Assembly: GCF_004403945.1 (NCBI RefSeq) | Contig: NZ_SOHM01000011.1 | Coordinates: forward strand, 108,849 to 172,848 | Reading direction: 5' to 3' | DNA: 64,000 nt | DNA from: Cryobacterium lactosi | GTDB taxonomy: Bacteria; Actinomycetota; Actinomycetes; Actinomycetales; Microbacteriaceae | Notes under the pieces: model-generated | Seen by the model: the letters and a program-made list of their open reading frames with translations, nothing else | Database searches by the model: none | What the model was told of the DNA's origin: nothing | Translations under genes and position numbers: made by a program | Shown here: positions 43,447 through 51,711 of the stretch, in pieces | How the letters are laid out: each line of letters begins with the position of its first letter | How positions within the stretch are numbered: position 1 is the first letter of the stretch

Positions 43447-44475
43447 TTAGCCGAACAGCACGGCCGCTTCGTCGTAACGCTCCTGGGTGACCCGGTTGAG
43501 GTCCATGGTGGCGTCGGCGATGCTGACGGTCTCGATGTCGGTGCCCTTGAGCGACACCATCGATCCCCACTTGCCCTCGATGACGGCGTCGACGGCCGAC
43601 ATGCCCAGGCGGGTGGCGAGCACCCGGTCGTAGGCCGACGGGGCGCCACCACGCTGGGTGTGGCCGAGCACCGTCGCCCGCGCCTCGATACCGGTGCGCT
43701 CTTCGACCATGGGGGCGATGAGCTCGCTGATGCCGCCGAGGCGGGGACGGTTGAACGCGTCCAGGCCCTTGTGCGAGTGGGCCTCGCCCATCTCGGCGAG
43801 CAGGAAGCCCTCGGAGACCACCAGCACGGGTGCGCGGCCGCGGTCGCGGACGCTCTCGACCCACTCGCAGATCTGCTCGATGGTCTGCGGCTGCTCGGGG
43901 ATGAGGATGGCGTGAGCGCCACCGGCCATGCCGGAGTGCAGGGCGATCCAGCCCACGTGGCGGCCCATGACCTCGACGATCATGCACCGGCCGTGCGAGT
44001 CGGCGGTGGTGCGGAGGCGGTCGATGGCCTCGGTGGCGATCTCGACGGCGGTGTTGAAGCCGAAGGAGTAATCGGTGGCGGCGAGGTCGTTGTCGATGGT
44101 CTTCGGCACGCCGACGATCTTGATGCCGGCGTCGGTGAGACGGCGGGCAGCGGTGAGGGTGCCCTCGCCGCCGATCGCGATGATGGCGTCGATGCCCTCG
44201 GCGTCCATGGTGCGCTGAATGTTCTCGGGGCCGGCGTTCTCACCCTCGAACGGGTTGGTGCGCGAGCTGCCGAGGATGGTGCCGCCCTGGCGGGAGAGGC
44301 CACGAACACTGTGCCGGTCGAGTTTCATGAACTCGCCCTGCACCAGCCCACGCCAGCCGTTGCGGATGCCCACGAACTCGGAGTCGTACGCGCGTCCTCC
44401 CTTGAGAACAGCACCCCGAATCACTGCGTTGAGGCCCGGGCAGTCTCCACCGCTGGTGAGGATACCGATCTTCAT
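43447..44475 (-). CDS. pfkA: ATP-dependent 6-phosphofructokinase (actinobacterial group III type)
   Basis: 342 residues from ATG 44475, with AAGGAG nine bases upstream. Phosphorylates fructose 6-phosphate. Motifs: ILTSGGDCPGLNAVI at the N-terminus, AIGGEGTLTAA (Gly at the residue-104 position, typical of ATP use), PKTIDNDL (Lys at position 124, as in pyrophosphate enzymes), VMGRHVGW and LGHTQRGGAPSAYDR. The Gly104/Lys124 combination is the group III pattern known from Streptomyces and Amycolatopsis-type ATP enzymes. Confidence 0.93.
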   Translation of the reverse strand: MKIGILTSGGDCPGLNAVIRGAVLKGGRAYDSEFVGIRNGWRGLVQGEFMKLDRHSVRGLSRQGGTILGSSRTNPFEGENAGPENIQRTMDAEGIDAIIAIGGEGTLTAARRLTDAGIKIVGVPKTIDNDLAATDYSFGFNTAVEIATEAIDRLRTTADSHGRCMIVEVMGRHVGWIALHSGMAGGAHAILIPEQPQTIEQICEWVESVRDRGRAPVLVVSEGFLLAEMGEAHSHKGLDAFNRPRLGGISELIAPMVEERTGIEARATVLGHTQRGGAPSAYDRVLATRLGMSAVDAVIEGKWGSMVSLKGTDIETVSIADATMDLNRVTQERYDEAAVLFG

Positions 44476-44606
44476 ATCTGGCTGCTCCTTAGTGCATACA
44501 TATTTGTTGCGGCAGATTGCCCGTCCACCATCATGGTGGCGCGCTCTGGCCTGGATCAAGTCAACACCGGCGGCGCTGCTCGGGGGTAGGGACTTCCGGC
44601 CCGGTG

Positions 44607-46781
44607 TTAAAGCTCTCCGTCGAGCGCCTGCGTGAGCACGTAGACCAACGCGCTGGCCTGCACGGAATCGGCCGGCGAGACGTCCTCGTCTGCCCCGTCG
44701 AGCGCGCGGGCCGCGAGGCCCTGCTTGCTGCCGATGAGTTCGGCGATGCGCGCGTCGATGGTGTGCGCGGCGATGATCCGCCACGCCGTGACAGGTTCGG
44801 CCTGGCCGATCCGGTGCACCCGGTCGATGGCCTGGGTCTGCTCCGCCGCCGTCCAGCTCAGTTCAGCCAGCACCACGTTGGATGCGGCCTGCAGGTTCAC
44901 GCCGACGCCGGCCGCGGTGAGCGAACACACCACGATGGCGACCTCCGGATCGGTGTTGAACGAGTCGATCGCCGCCTGGCGGGCCAGGGCGCTCTGATCG
45001 CCGCGCAACGACACCGTGCGGAGGCCCCGCTTGGCGAAGATCTCCTCGGCGGCATCCATCACGTCGATGTGCTTGGCGAAGAACACCACCTTGCCCACCG
45101 AGTGGGCCAGCTGGGCCGCGTAGTCCGCGGCGAGCCCGGCCTTGGCCTGGCCGATCTTGCGCACCATGGTGAACACGTTCTCGCCGGTCGTGGTGCCCTT
45201 GGACTCCTCGAGGTCGGCGTGCGCGACGGCGCGGATATACGCGGCGCGCTCCTCGTCGGTGAGCGCGGGCGCCTTGACGCCGGGGTGGCGGGCGGCCACG
45301 AGGGCGTTGTAGCGCTTGACCAGGCGGGCGCCGAGTTCGCGCTCGGCCTTCTGGATGGAGCGGCCGAGTTCGCTGTCCAGCTCCACGGGCAGGTCGGCAA
45401 TGCGCTTGGCGGGCAGGTCGGCGGCGACGTCGACCTTGCGGCGACGCACGATGCCCATGTCGATGACGGCCGAGCGGGCGGCGGTGTAGAAGCCGGCATC
45501 CGCGGGGGTGAGCCCGGTCTCTTCGAGGCGCTGCATGAGCTTGGCGGTGGGTTTGTCGCCGTCGATCCAGCCGAGGAACTGCCAGATGGCGCGGAAGTCG
45601 TCGACGTCGTTGATCAGCGGGGTGCCGGTGAGCGCCATCAGCAACGGGTTGTTGCCCGGCGTGCGGCGGCGGATCTGCTCCGCGAGGCTGAGCACGTGCT
45701 TGGAGCGCTGCGACTGCAGGTTCTTGATGAAGTGGGCTTCGTCGACGACCATGCCCTTGAAACCGAGGGTTCCGAGCCAGGCCAGGTGCCGGTCGAGCAC
45801 GTCGTAGTTGACCACGACGACATCGGCGAAGGCGTCCAGGGTGTCGCCGTCGCCGTGGATGACGGTGGCGCGGCGGTGCGGCGTCCACAACTCCACCTCG
45901 CGCACCCAGTTCATCTTCACGACGTTGGGCACGATCGCCAGCAGCGGGTAGGCGCCGGCGACGGATGCGGCGAGCAGGCTCTGGGCGGTCTTGCCGAGGC
46001 CGGGTTCGTCGGCGAGGAGGTAGCTGCGGTGACCGAGGCGGGCACTCTCGATGAAGCGGGCCTGGTGCCGCATGAGCTCCATGCCGCGCGGGGAGAACCT
46101 GTCGACGTTGGGAGCCTCGGGCAGGTCCATGCTGGCGGCCTGACCGCCTGAACCGTATTCGAACGCCTTGAACAGCGGGCCGAGCAGTTCCCAGTTGGCC
46201 AGGCGACGGGCGGAGGACACCGGCGCGGCCTGCACGGCACTGAAGTCGGGGGCGAGGAACGGGTTGGCCAGTTGCCGGGCGCGCACCGACTGCGGGATGA
46301 CCTGGTTCTGCGGGACCTCGGGCTTGGCCTCGGGTTCGCGGGTGATGATGAGCTCGTCCGGGCTGAGTTCGGCGCCGGATTCCAGGAGCCAGTCGCGGCG
46401 GAAGCGCTGCGCGACGGTGGAGACACCGGCATCCGGTTCGAGCAGGGTGATCAGGCTGGTGTCGCGGGCGGCGGTCTTCGCGAGGATCTGGGCGATGCCG
46501 TCGAGGCGCTTGAGCAGTTCGGCGCGGTTCGCGTCGGTGAGGAGCGGGTCGGTCTTCACACGGGCGCGTTCTTCACGCATCAGCAGCGCGATGACCTGGT
46601 ACTTCGTGCGGTTGGTGGGGCCGAGCTTGGTACCGCTCTGGGCTTTGGCTTCGACCTCGCGCACCTTGCGGGCGAGGATCGGGATGATCGGGGCGTCGTC
46701 GTCGCGCGAGCGCGGGCGTTGACGTGTTCGACCGCTGCCGGCTCCAGCGCGGCCCGCTCCGTTGGGGCGGGTGTATGCCAT
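44607..46781 (-). CDS. SNF2-type DEAD/DEAH helicase
   Basis: 724 residues from ATG 46781. N-terminal 240 residues: charged, no clear domain. Then the SNF2 ATPase: LMRHQARFIESARLGHRSYLLADEPGLGKTAQ-like region with Walker A GLGKT, DEAH box in VVDEAHFIKN, TGTP (motif III) and the C-terminal helicase domain with VVCSLTAAGVGVNLQAA and DRVHRIGQ (motif VI). An ATP-driven DNA translocase; the fold is close to SMARCAL1/HepA-like proteins. No methylase, phospholipase or other defence partner adjoins it. Its role is likely DNA repair or nucleoprotein remodelling. Confidence 0.87.
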   Translation of the reverse strand: MAYTRPNGAGRAGAGSGRTRQRPRSRDDDAPIIPILARKVREVEAKAQSGTKLGPTNRTKYQVIALLMREERARVKTDPLLTDANRAELLKRLDGIAQILAKTAARDTSLITLLEPDAGVSTVAQRFRRDWLLESGAELSPDELIITREPEAKPEVPQNQVIPQSVRARQLANPFLAPDFSAVQAAPVSSARRLANWELLGPLFKAFEYGSGGQAASMDLPEAPNVDRFSPRGMELMRHQARFIESARLGHRSYLLADEPGLGKTAQSLLAASVAGAYPLLAIVPNVVKMNWVREVELWTPHRRATVIHGDGDTLDAFADVVVVNYDVLDRHLAWLGTLGFKGMVVDEAHFIKNLQSQRSKHVLSLAEQIRRRTPGNNPLLMALTGTPLINDVDDFRAIWQFLGWIDGDKPTAKLMQRLEETGLTPADAGFYTAARSAVIDMGIVRRRKVDVAADLPAKRIADLPVELDSELGRSIQKAERELGARLVKRYNALVAARHPGVKAPALTDEERAAYIRAVAHADLEESKGTTTGENVFTMVRKIGQAKAGLAADYAAQLAHSVGKVVFFAKHIDVMDAAEEIFAKRGLRTVSLRGDQSALARQAAIDSFNTDPEVAIVVCSLTAAGVGVNLQAASNVVLAELSWTAAEQTQAIDRVHRIGQAEPVTAWRIIAAHTIDARIAELIGSKQGLAARALDGADEDVSPADSVQASALVYVLTQALDGEL

Positions 46782-46983
46782 TTTTCTCCACTTCACACCA
46801 GCGCAGCACTCAATGCGCGCTCGTCGTGTTGCGCATCCGCAGGATGCCTGTGCGATCGATACGCCGAACCCCATGAACGAACAGCGGGACGCCGCAACTT
46901 TCAGTCACTTGTGCACTGATGGCCGCGGGGCCACGGTCGAGCCCGGCTCCAGACGCATGCTTAGTCTATGCCCGCCCCCGGAA

Positions 46984-47322
46984 TTAGCGGTGCATCGGCA
47001 CCGGGACCTTGGTGCGGATCCCGACGACGATGAAGATCAGGGCCGCGATGAACTGCGCGGACACCCAGCCCTGGCCATGCCAGTCGATCACGACGATCGG
47101 ATTCCACAGCACCGCGATGGGCACCAGGCCGATCAGCCACCACCACGCCTTGGCCTGGATGACGAAGACACAGATGATGAGGGCCAGGATGCTGACGATG
47201 TAGCGGATGATCACGAAGCTGTCGACATCGAGCAGGGCCAGTCCGGCCAGGAGGGCGATCGCGGCGAGCAGTCCGGGCGCCAGGGCCGAGCGGGTGTAGG
47301 TAGGTTCTGCCGGTGTGCCCAT
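46984..47322 (-). CDS. small four-helix membrane protein (DUF6804-like)
   Basis: 112 residues from ATG 47322, whose start overlaps the stop of the upstream gene (ATGA). Four hydrophobic segments: LLAAIALLAGLALL, FVIIRYIVSILALIICVFVIQ (with IRYIV), WWWLIGLVPIAVLWNPIVVI and QFIAALIFIVVGI. It resembles small DUF6804-like proteins. It should be co-translated with the DUF2207 gene. Function unknown. Confidence 0.7.
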   Translation of the reverse strand: MGTPAEPTYTRSALAPGLLAAIALLAGLALLDVDSFVIIRYIVSILALIICVFVIQAKAWWWLIGLVPIAVLWNPIVVIDWHGQGWVSAQFIAALIFIVVGIRTKVPVPMHR

Positions 47323-49187
47323 CAGACACCGCCTCCCCCACCGCCGCCGCCGCCGCCACCGACCGAGCCGCCGCCGCCTGAGCCGGAGCTGGACGAGCTC
47401 GATGCGATGCCCGACGATGCGGATGTGGCGAATGCCGAGACGCCGGTGGCGAAGTACGCTGCGCTGAACGGCGCGGAACCGACGTACCAGTCCGGCTGTT
47501 GGTGGGCCCCGGCGTAGTAGTCGCCGAGCACGGAGGACCATTCCTTCTCTTGCCCGGTGAGCACCGCGAACGGCAGCAGCCGCTCGTAGAGCTTGAGCAC
47601 CTGGACGGGTTCGGTCGCCACCGCTGTGGCCGCGTCGGGCCGGTAGGGCGTGCGCAGCGCGCCGCGGGGGCTCTGCAGCACCCGCAATCGGTCCGCTTCG
47701 GCAAGCGAGATGTACACGGAGACGCCCTTCAGGTAGTCGCGCAGTTCGGCACCGCGAATGGTGAGCGGGCGCACATCCACGGTCACGGCCATCGTAACAA
47801 TTGCCGCGGCCAGGCCCACGACCAGGAACAGCGCCGGCCACGCGCCGGCGACCTCGGTGGCGAACGAGATGATGCTCGCGATCATCGCGACCAAACCGGT
47901 GACGACGGCAATCCCGAGCAGCCAGCCGCGCAACGGGCCGCCTTTCTTCTCGCGGAGACCGTCGGCGAGCAGCTGTTTGCCGGCCGCGCTCCGCGCGGCG
48001 GTGAGAGCAGTGCCCAGTTTCGTATCCGTTTTCTTGAAGTCGCGGATCGTGCCGATGGGTTGGCTGGTGGGGAACAGGGCGTCGAGCACGGCGCGTTCGG
48101 TAGGGTCAAGGCCCGCCCGGGTGCGCAGCTCAAGAAGGTAGTGGTTCTTGCCCTCCCCCTCGAGGACCCGCACGTTGCCGTTCACGGCGAACTGCAGGAA
48201 CTGGGCGGTGAGGGACTTGCCGCCGGCCTTGGCGCCGAGCACACCGCCGGCCTGCAGCAGGTTCACCCCCGCCGGCGGCAGGTATTCGGCGATGATGGTG
48301 GGCCGACCGGGCTGGTCACGCCACCGGGTGGTGCGGGCGGCGACGCCGATCACGGCGGTGACCAGCGCCGCGAGCGCCGCGAGGAGCGCGATCGACGGGA
48401 ACACGTTGGCCGTGAAGGAATCGTCCCTGGGCACGAATGTTCCCTCATCGAAACCCACGGCCAGCGCCAGGCCTTCCCTCGGGGCCAGATCGCGGGCGGT
48501 GGCTTGGACGACCCATTCGTCACCGTCTGCGGCGCTTTCAAGCGCGTCGCAGGCGGCCCCGGATGTCGAGATGCCCTGGTAGCAGGCCGCTTCCCCGGTG
48601 AGGGCGGGCACCAGGTCGGCCGCCACATGCAGGGTCGCCGAGACGGTGCCGAACGGTTGGGCCCATCCGGTGCCGTTCACCTCCCAGAAGAACTCCTCGT
48701 CCGGGGTGTCGTCAGGGTAGCGGGCGATGTTCTTCTGGGTGTAGCTGATCACGTAGGTCTGGTCGCCGTGCACGAAGCCGTCCTCGGCGATGGTGACGAC
48801 GAGGTACTCGTTATTGTCGTCGTCGCTGTCGGTTTCGGTCTCGTAGCCCCGCTCCCGGCCGGTCTCGTCGGTGACGCCGACGACGGACAGCTCGGTGGGT
48901 TCACCCCTGTAGTGGGTGGGGATCAGCCGCCGGATGCCGTGGTTCTGGTCGGTCTCCGGGAACCGGGCCACGAGAGTCTCGGTGGTGGCCAGGGTGGAGT
49001 GACCCTCGTCGTCGCGGTCGAGCCTGTAGTCGGCGTGCATGGAGGCGAAGCTGAAATCGTCGACACCGGCGGACACTACGGCCGGTTCGGGCAGCGCCGC
49101 CGCTGAGCTCGCGGCGAGCACGGGGAGTCCGGCGAGAATCGTGACGGCCAATGACACTCGCAAGCTGAAACGTACGGGTCGGCGCAT
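47322..49187 (-). CDS. DUF2207 domain membrane protein
   Basis: 621 residues. Signal peptide or first helix (VSLAVTILAGLPVLAASSAAALP), a large extracellular domain of about 200 residues with the DUF2207 pattern (DYRLDRDDEGHSTLATTETLVARFP, RRLIPTHYRG, GVTDETGRE and YTQKNIARYPD), then helices near 245-265 and 420-470. A soluble middle region and a poly-Gly/Ser tail (GSGGGG...GGGG) end the protein, as is usual in this family. The function of DUF2207 proteins is unknown. Coupled to the small membrane protein downstream. Confidence 0.84.
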   Translation of the reverse strand: MRRPVRFSLRVSLAVTILAGLPVLAASSAAALPEPAVVSAGVDDFSFASMHADYRLDRDDEGHSTLATTETLVARFPETDQNHGIRRLIPTHYRGEPTELSVVGVTDETGRERGYETETDSDDDNNEYLVVTIAEDGFVHGDQTYVISYTQKNIARYPDDTPDEEFFWEVNGTGWAQPFGTVSATLHVAADLVPALTGEAACYQGISTSGAACDALESAADGDEWVVQATARDLAPREGLALAVGFDEGTFVPRDDSFTANVFPSIALLAALAALVTAVIGVAARTTRWRDQPGRPTIIAEYLPPAGVNLLQAGGVLGAKAGGKSLTAQFLQFAVNGNVRVLEGEGKNHYLLELRTRAGLDPTERAVLDALFPTSQPIGTIRDFKKTDTKLGTALTAARSAAGKQLLADGLREKKGGPLRGWLLGIAVVTGLVAMIASIISFATEVAGAWPALFLVVGLAAAIVTMAVTVDVRPLTIRGAELRDYLKGVSVYISLAEADRLRVLQSPRGALRTPYRPDAATAVATEPVQVLKLYERLLPFAVLTGQEKEWSSVLGDYYAGAHQQPDWYVGSAPFSAAYFATGVSAFATSASSGIASSSSSSGSGGGGSVGGGGGGGGGGGV

Positions 49188-49266
49188 GCTCTCATGGTAG
49201 CGAGAGCGTCAGACTCCGGGTCACCGGCGGCGTGCACGTTCACCCGGCCGGCCGGGGCGGGGCAGG

Positions 49267-49827
49267 TCAGGCTGGGTGCCGGCTGACCGACATCGTCTGC
49301 GGCGGGCTTTCGAGCAGGTCCGCGAGCGCCGGGCGGAGTTCGGCGAGCCAGACGAGGTAGCCCGCCTCGGTGAGATGCAGGTGGTCGGCTGACCACTCGG
49401 TGCTGAGGGTGCCGTCCTCGGCGGCCAACGTCGGCCACAGGTCCAGGTAGCGTGCCTTCACCGTGGGAGCGAACTGGCGCAAGTGCCGGTTGACCGAGCG
49501 GATCAGGTGCACGAACTCCTTCTCCCGCGGCGGCACCGACTGCACGAGCACTCGCACGCCGGGAAGCCGTTTGCGCAGCGTGCAGAGAATGGTTTCGATG
49601 TTGCGCACGATGTACTCGTCCGAACGATTCCAGCCGACATCGTTGGTACCCACCTGCAGGACGACGGCATCGGGGTCGGTCTCAACGACCTGATCGAGCC
49701 GTCCAAGGACCTCATCGGTGGTGTCCCCGTTCACGCCGAGGTTGTGCACCTCGAGTTCGGGAAATCGTTCCTCCCATCGAGCACCCCCGCTGAGGCCATC
49801 GCCGACGAACACCACCACTGACGACAT
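49267..49827 (-). CDS. SGNH/GDSL-fold hydrolase-like protein
   Basis: 186 residues. SGNH-fold blocks: VVVFVGDGLSGGARW near the N-terminus (block I), LGVNGDTTDEVL (block II), VLQVGTNDVGW (block III, with the Asn) and SADHLHLTEAGY (block V, Asp-x-x-His). Block I reads GDGLS where the catalytic serine of GDSL enzymes would be GDS; the nearest serine is two residues later. It may be an altered active site or a related actinobacterial subgroup. No signal peptide, so intracellular. Confidence 0.75.
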   Translation of the reverse strand: MSSVVVFVGDGLSGGARWEERFPELEVHNLGVNGDTTDEVLGRLDQVVETDPDAVVLQVGTNDVGWNRSDEYIVRNIETILCTLRKRLPGVRVLVQSVPPREKEFVHLIRSVNRHLRQFAPTVKARYLDLWPTLAAEDGTLSTEWSADHLHLTEAGYLVWLAELRPALADLLESPPQTMSVSRHPA

Positions 49828-49942
49828 TTCGACTCCTCAACACTCGATACCATGATGCGCTCCCGGCCGGACGGTGGCTAGGGCCGAAGCTGGCAAGGTT
49901 CCGTCAGCTGCCTCGACCCCGACGGAGGGCGGCGAACCACAG

Positions 49943-50010
49943 ACCGGGTCACCGGGTCACCGGGTCTACCTCGACAAGCTCAGCACGGTTTCGACAAGCC
50001 CGGCCTTCGG
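49943..50010. repeat. short tandem repeat and degenerate TCGACAAGC repeat
   Basis: Three perfect tandem copies of the 8-base unit ACCGGGTC (49943-49966), then two copies of TCGACAAGC about 20 bases apart (in CCTCGACAAGCTCAGC and GGTTTCGACAAGCCCGG). Sequences of the form ggtttcgacaagctcaacc are common dispersed intergenic repeats in Microbacteriaceae and related genera. The rest of the 200-base gap shows nothing else. Confidence 0.5.
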
Positions 50011-50034
50011 GATGGGTGCGTTCCGCGGGGCGGG

Positions 50035-51600
50035 TCAGGAGTTGAGGGCGACCTCCGCGGGCGCGACGGTCTCCTGGGTCGCAGCGGTGCCGCCGGGAGA
50101 GCCGGGTTTTGTGGTCACGACAGTGGCCTCCTTCTCGGCGGCGGCGGTGATGCGGTTGGCCATGCCGCTGAAGATCACCCCGTGGAACGGCAGGATCGAG
50201 AACCAGTAGAGCCGGCCACCGAGTCCGCGCGGGAAGAACACCGCGCGCTGGCGGTAGATCGAGCCGCCGTCATCCGTGGGCTCGGCCCGCATTTCGAGCC
50301 AGGCCCGGCCGGGCACCCGCATCTCGGCGCGCAACCGCAGGAAGCTGCCCCGATCGATGCGTTCAACACGCCAGAAGTCGAGCACGTCGCCGGTCTGCAG
50401 GCGGTCCGGGTGCCGGCGGCCGCGCCTCAGGCCCACTCCCCCGACGATCTTGTCCATCCAGCCGCGTACCGCCCAGGCCAGCGGGAAGGAGTACCAGCCG
50501 TTCTCCCCGCCGATGCTCTCGATGACCCGCCACAAGTCGGCGGGCTTGGCTGTGGTGCGCTTCTCCTTGAGGTCGGTGTACACGAGGTGGCCGGCCCAAT
50601 CGGGGTCGCTGGGCAACGGGTTGCTCGAGGCCCCCTCCGTCGCGGCGTTCTGCCAGCTGGTCTCCACGTCGCCGTCGCGCATCCGGCCCAGCGCCAGCCG
50701 CACCGCCCGGCGGTAGGTGGTGAGGCCGCCGGCCGGGGGCGGGATCACAGCATCTATGTCGTGCTCGTGCATGACGCAGTCGTATTGCAGCGACGCGATG
50801 ATCGGCACGGCGAGGCTGCGCGGGATGGGCGTGACGAGGTTGACCCACTGCGACGCGAGCCAGGGGGTGAGCACCGGCAGTGGCGCGATGGGCCGCTGGT
50901 GCAGCCCGGCTTCGACGGCGTAGCCGTTCATCATCTGGCCGTACCGCAGCACATCCGGGCCGCCGATGTCAAAGGTGCGGTTGACCTCCGCGGGCACGTC
51001 GGCGGCGGCAACGAGGTAGTAGAGCACGTCGCGCACCGCGATCGGCTGGATGAAGTTGCGCACCCAGCGCGGCGCCGGCATGTACGGCAGCACCTCGGTG
51101 AGGTGGCGGATCATCTCGAAGGACGTCGACCCCGACCCGATCACGACCCCGGCCTGGAACGCCACGGTCGGCACCCCCGATTCCAGCAGGATGCGGCCGA
51201 CCTCGGCGCGCGAACGCAGGTGCGGAGACAGGGTCTCGCTGTCGGGGTGCAGGCCGCCGAGGTACACGATGCGGGAAACCTGGGCGTCGGCAGCTGCGCC
51301 GGCCACGTTCCGCGCCGCCGTGCGTTCGGTCTGCTCGAAGTCGCCCTTGGCGCCCATCGAGTGCACCAGGTAGTAGAACACGTCGACGCCGGCGCTCGCC
51401 CTGGCCACCGAGTCACGGTCGCCGAGGTCGCCTTCGACGATCTCAACGTCACCGGCCCAGGGCACATCGGTGAGTTTCTGGGGCGAACGCACCAGCACAC
51501 GAACCGTGTGGCCGGCCTCGAGGAGCTTGGGAACCAAGCGTCCCCCGATGTAGCCGGTGGCTCCGGTGACCAGTACGCGGCGAGCAGTCTTCTCAGTCAT
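50035..51600 (-). CDS. NAD(P)H-binding SDR-type protein with DUF2867
   Basis: 521 residues. The N-terminal 300 residues are an atypical SDR/NmrA-like Rossmann domain: VLVTGATGYIGGRLVPKLL, VEIVEGDLGDRDSV, FYYLVHSMG and VYLGGLHPD. The C-terminal 170 residues (WYSFPLAWAVRGWMDKIVGG, GDVLDFWRVE, GSFLRLRAEMRVPGRAWLEM) match DUF2867, a START-like domain. The active-site Tyr-x-x-x-Lys is not obvious, so it may be a redox sensor or ligand-binding protein. Ends with an Ala/Pro/Thr-rich tail. Confidence 0.82.
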   Translation of the reverse strand: MTEKTARRVLVTGATGYIGGRLVPKLLEAGHTVRVLVRSPQKLTDVPWAGDVEIVEGDLGDRDSVARASAGVDVFYYLVHSMGAKGDFEQTERTAARNVAGAAADAQVSRIVYLGGLHPDSETLSPHLRSRAEVGRILLESGVPTVAFQAGVVIGSGSTSFEMIRHLTEVLPYMPAPRWVRNFIQPIAVRDVLYYLVAAADVPAEVNRTFDIGGPDVLRYGQMMNGYAVEAGLHQRPIAPLPVLTPWLASQWVNLVTPIPRSLAVPIIASLQYDCVMHEHDIDAVIPPPAGGLTTYRRAVRLALGRMRDGDVETSWQNAATEGASSNPLPSDPDWAGHLVYTDLKEKRTTAKPADLWRVIESIGGENGWYSFPLAWAVRGWMDKIVGGVGLRRGRRHPDRLQTGDVLDFWRVERIDRGSFLRLRAEMRVPGRAWLEMRAEPTDDGGSIYRQRAVFFPRGLGGRLYWFSILPFHGVIFSGMANRITAAAEKEATVVTTKPGSPGGTAATQETVAPAEVALNS

Positions 51601-51711
51601 TGCGTCAGCCTAAAGCCGGAGTCTGGGCTGGACCTGCACATTCCTGCAGCCAGCCGCCGGCGCCTGTGGATGGATCCCGCGGCGCCGACCGGTCTGGGGG
51701 AAAATCGCCGG

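Noticed and set aside
44607..46781. SNF2 helicase as part of a defence island
   Set aside because: No nuclease, methylase or phospholipase partner is adjacent; neighbours are metabolic or membrane genes.
47322..47400. Poly-Gly codon run as a possible microsatellite or regulatory element
   Set aside because: It codes for the Gly/Ser tail usual in DUF2207 proteins.
50182..51711. A long N-terminal extension of the orphan zinc protein
   Set aside because: The stretch lies antisense to the DUF2867 gene and has only shadow composition.
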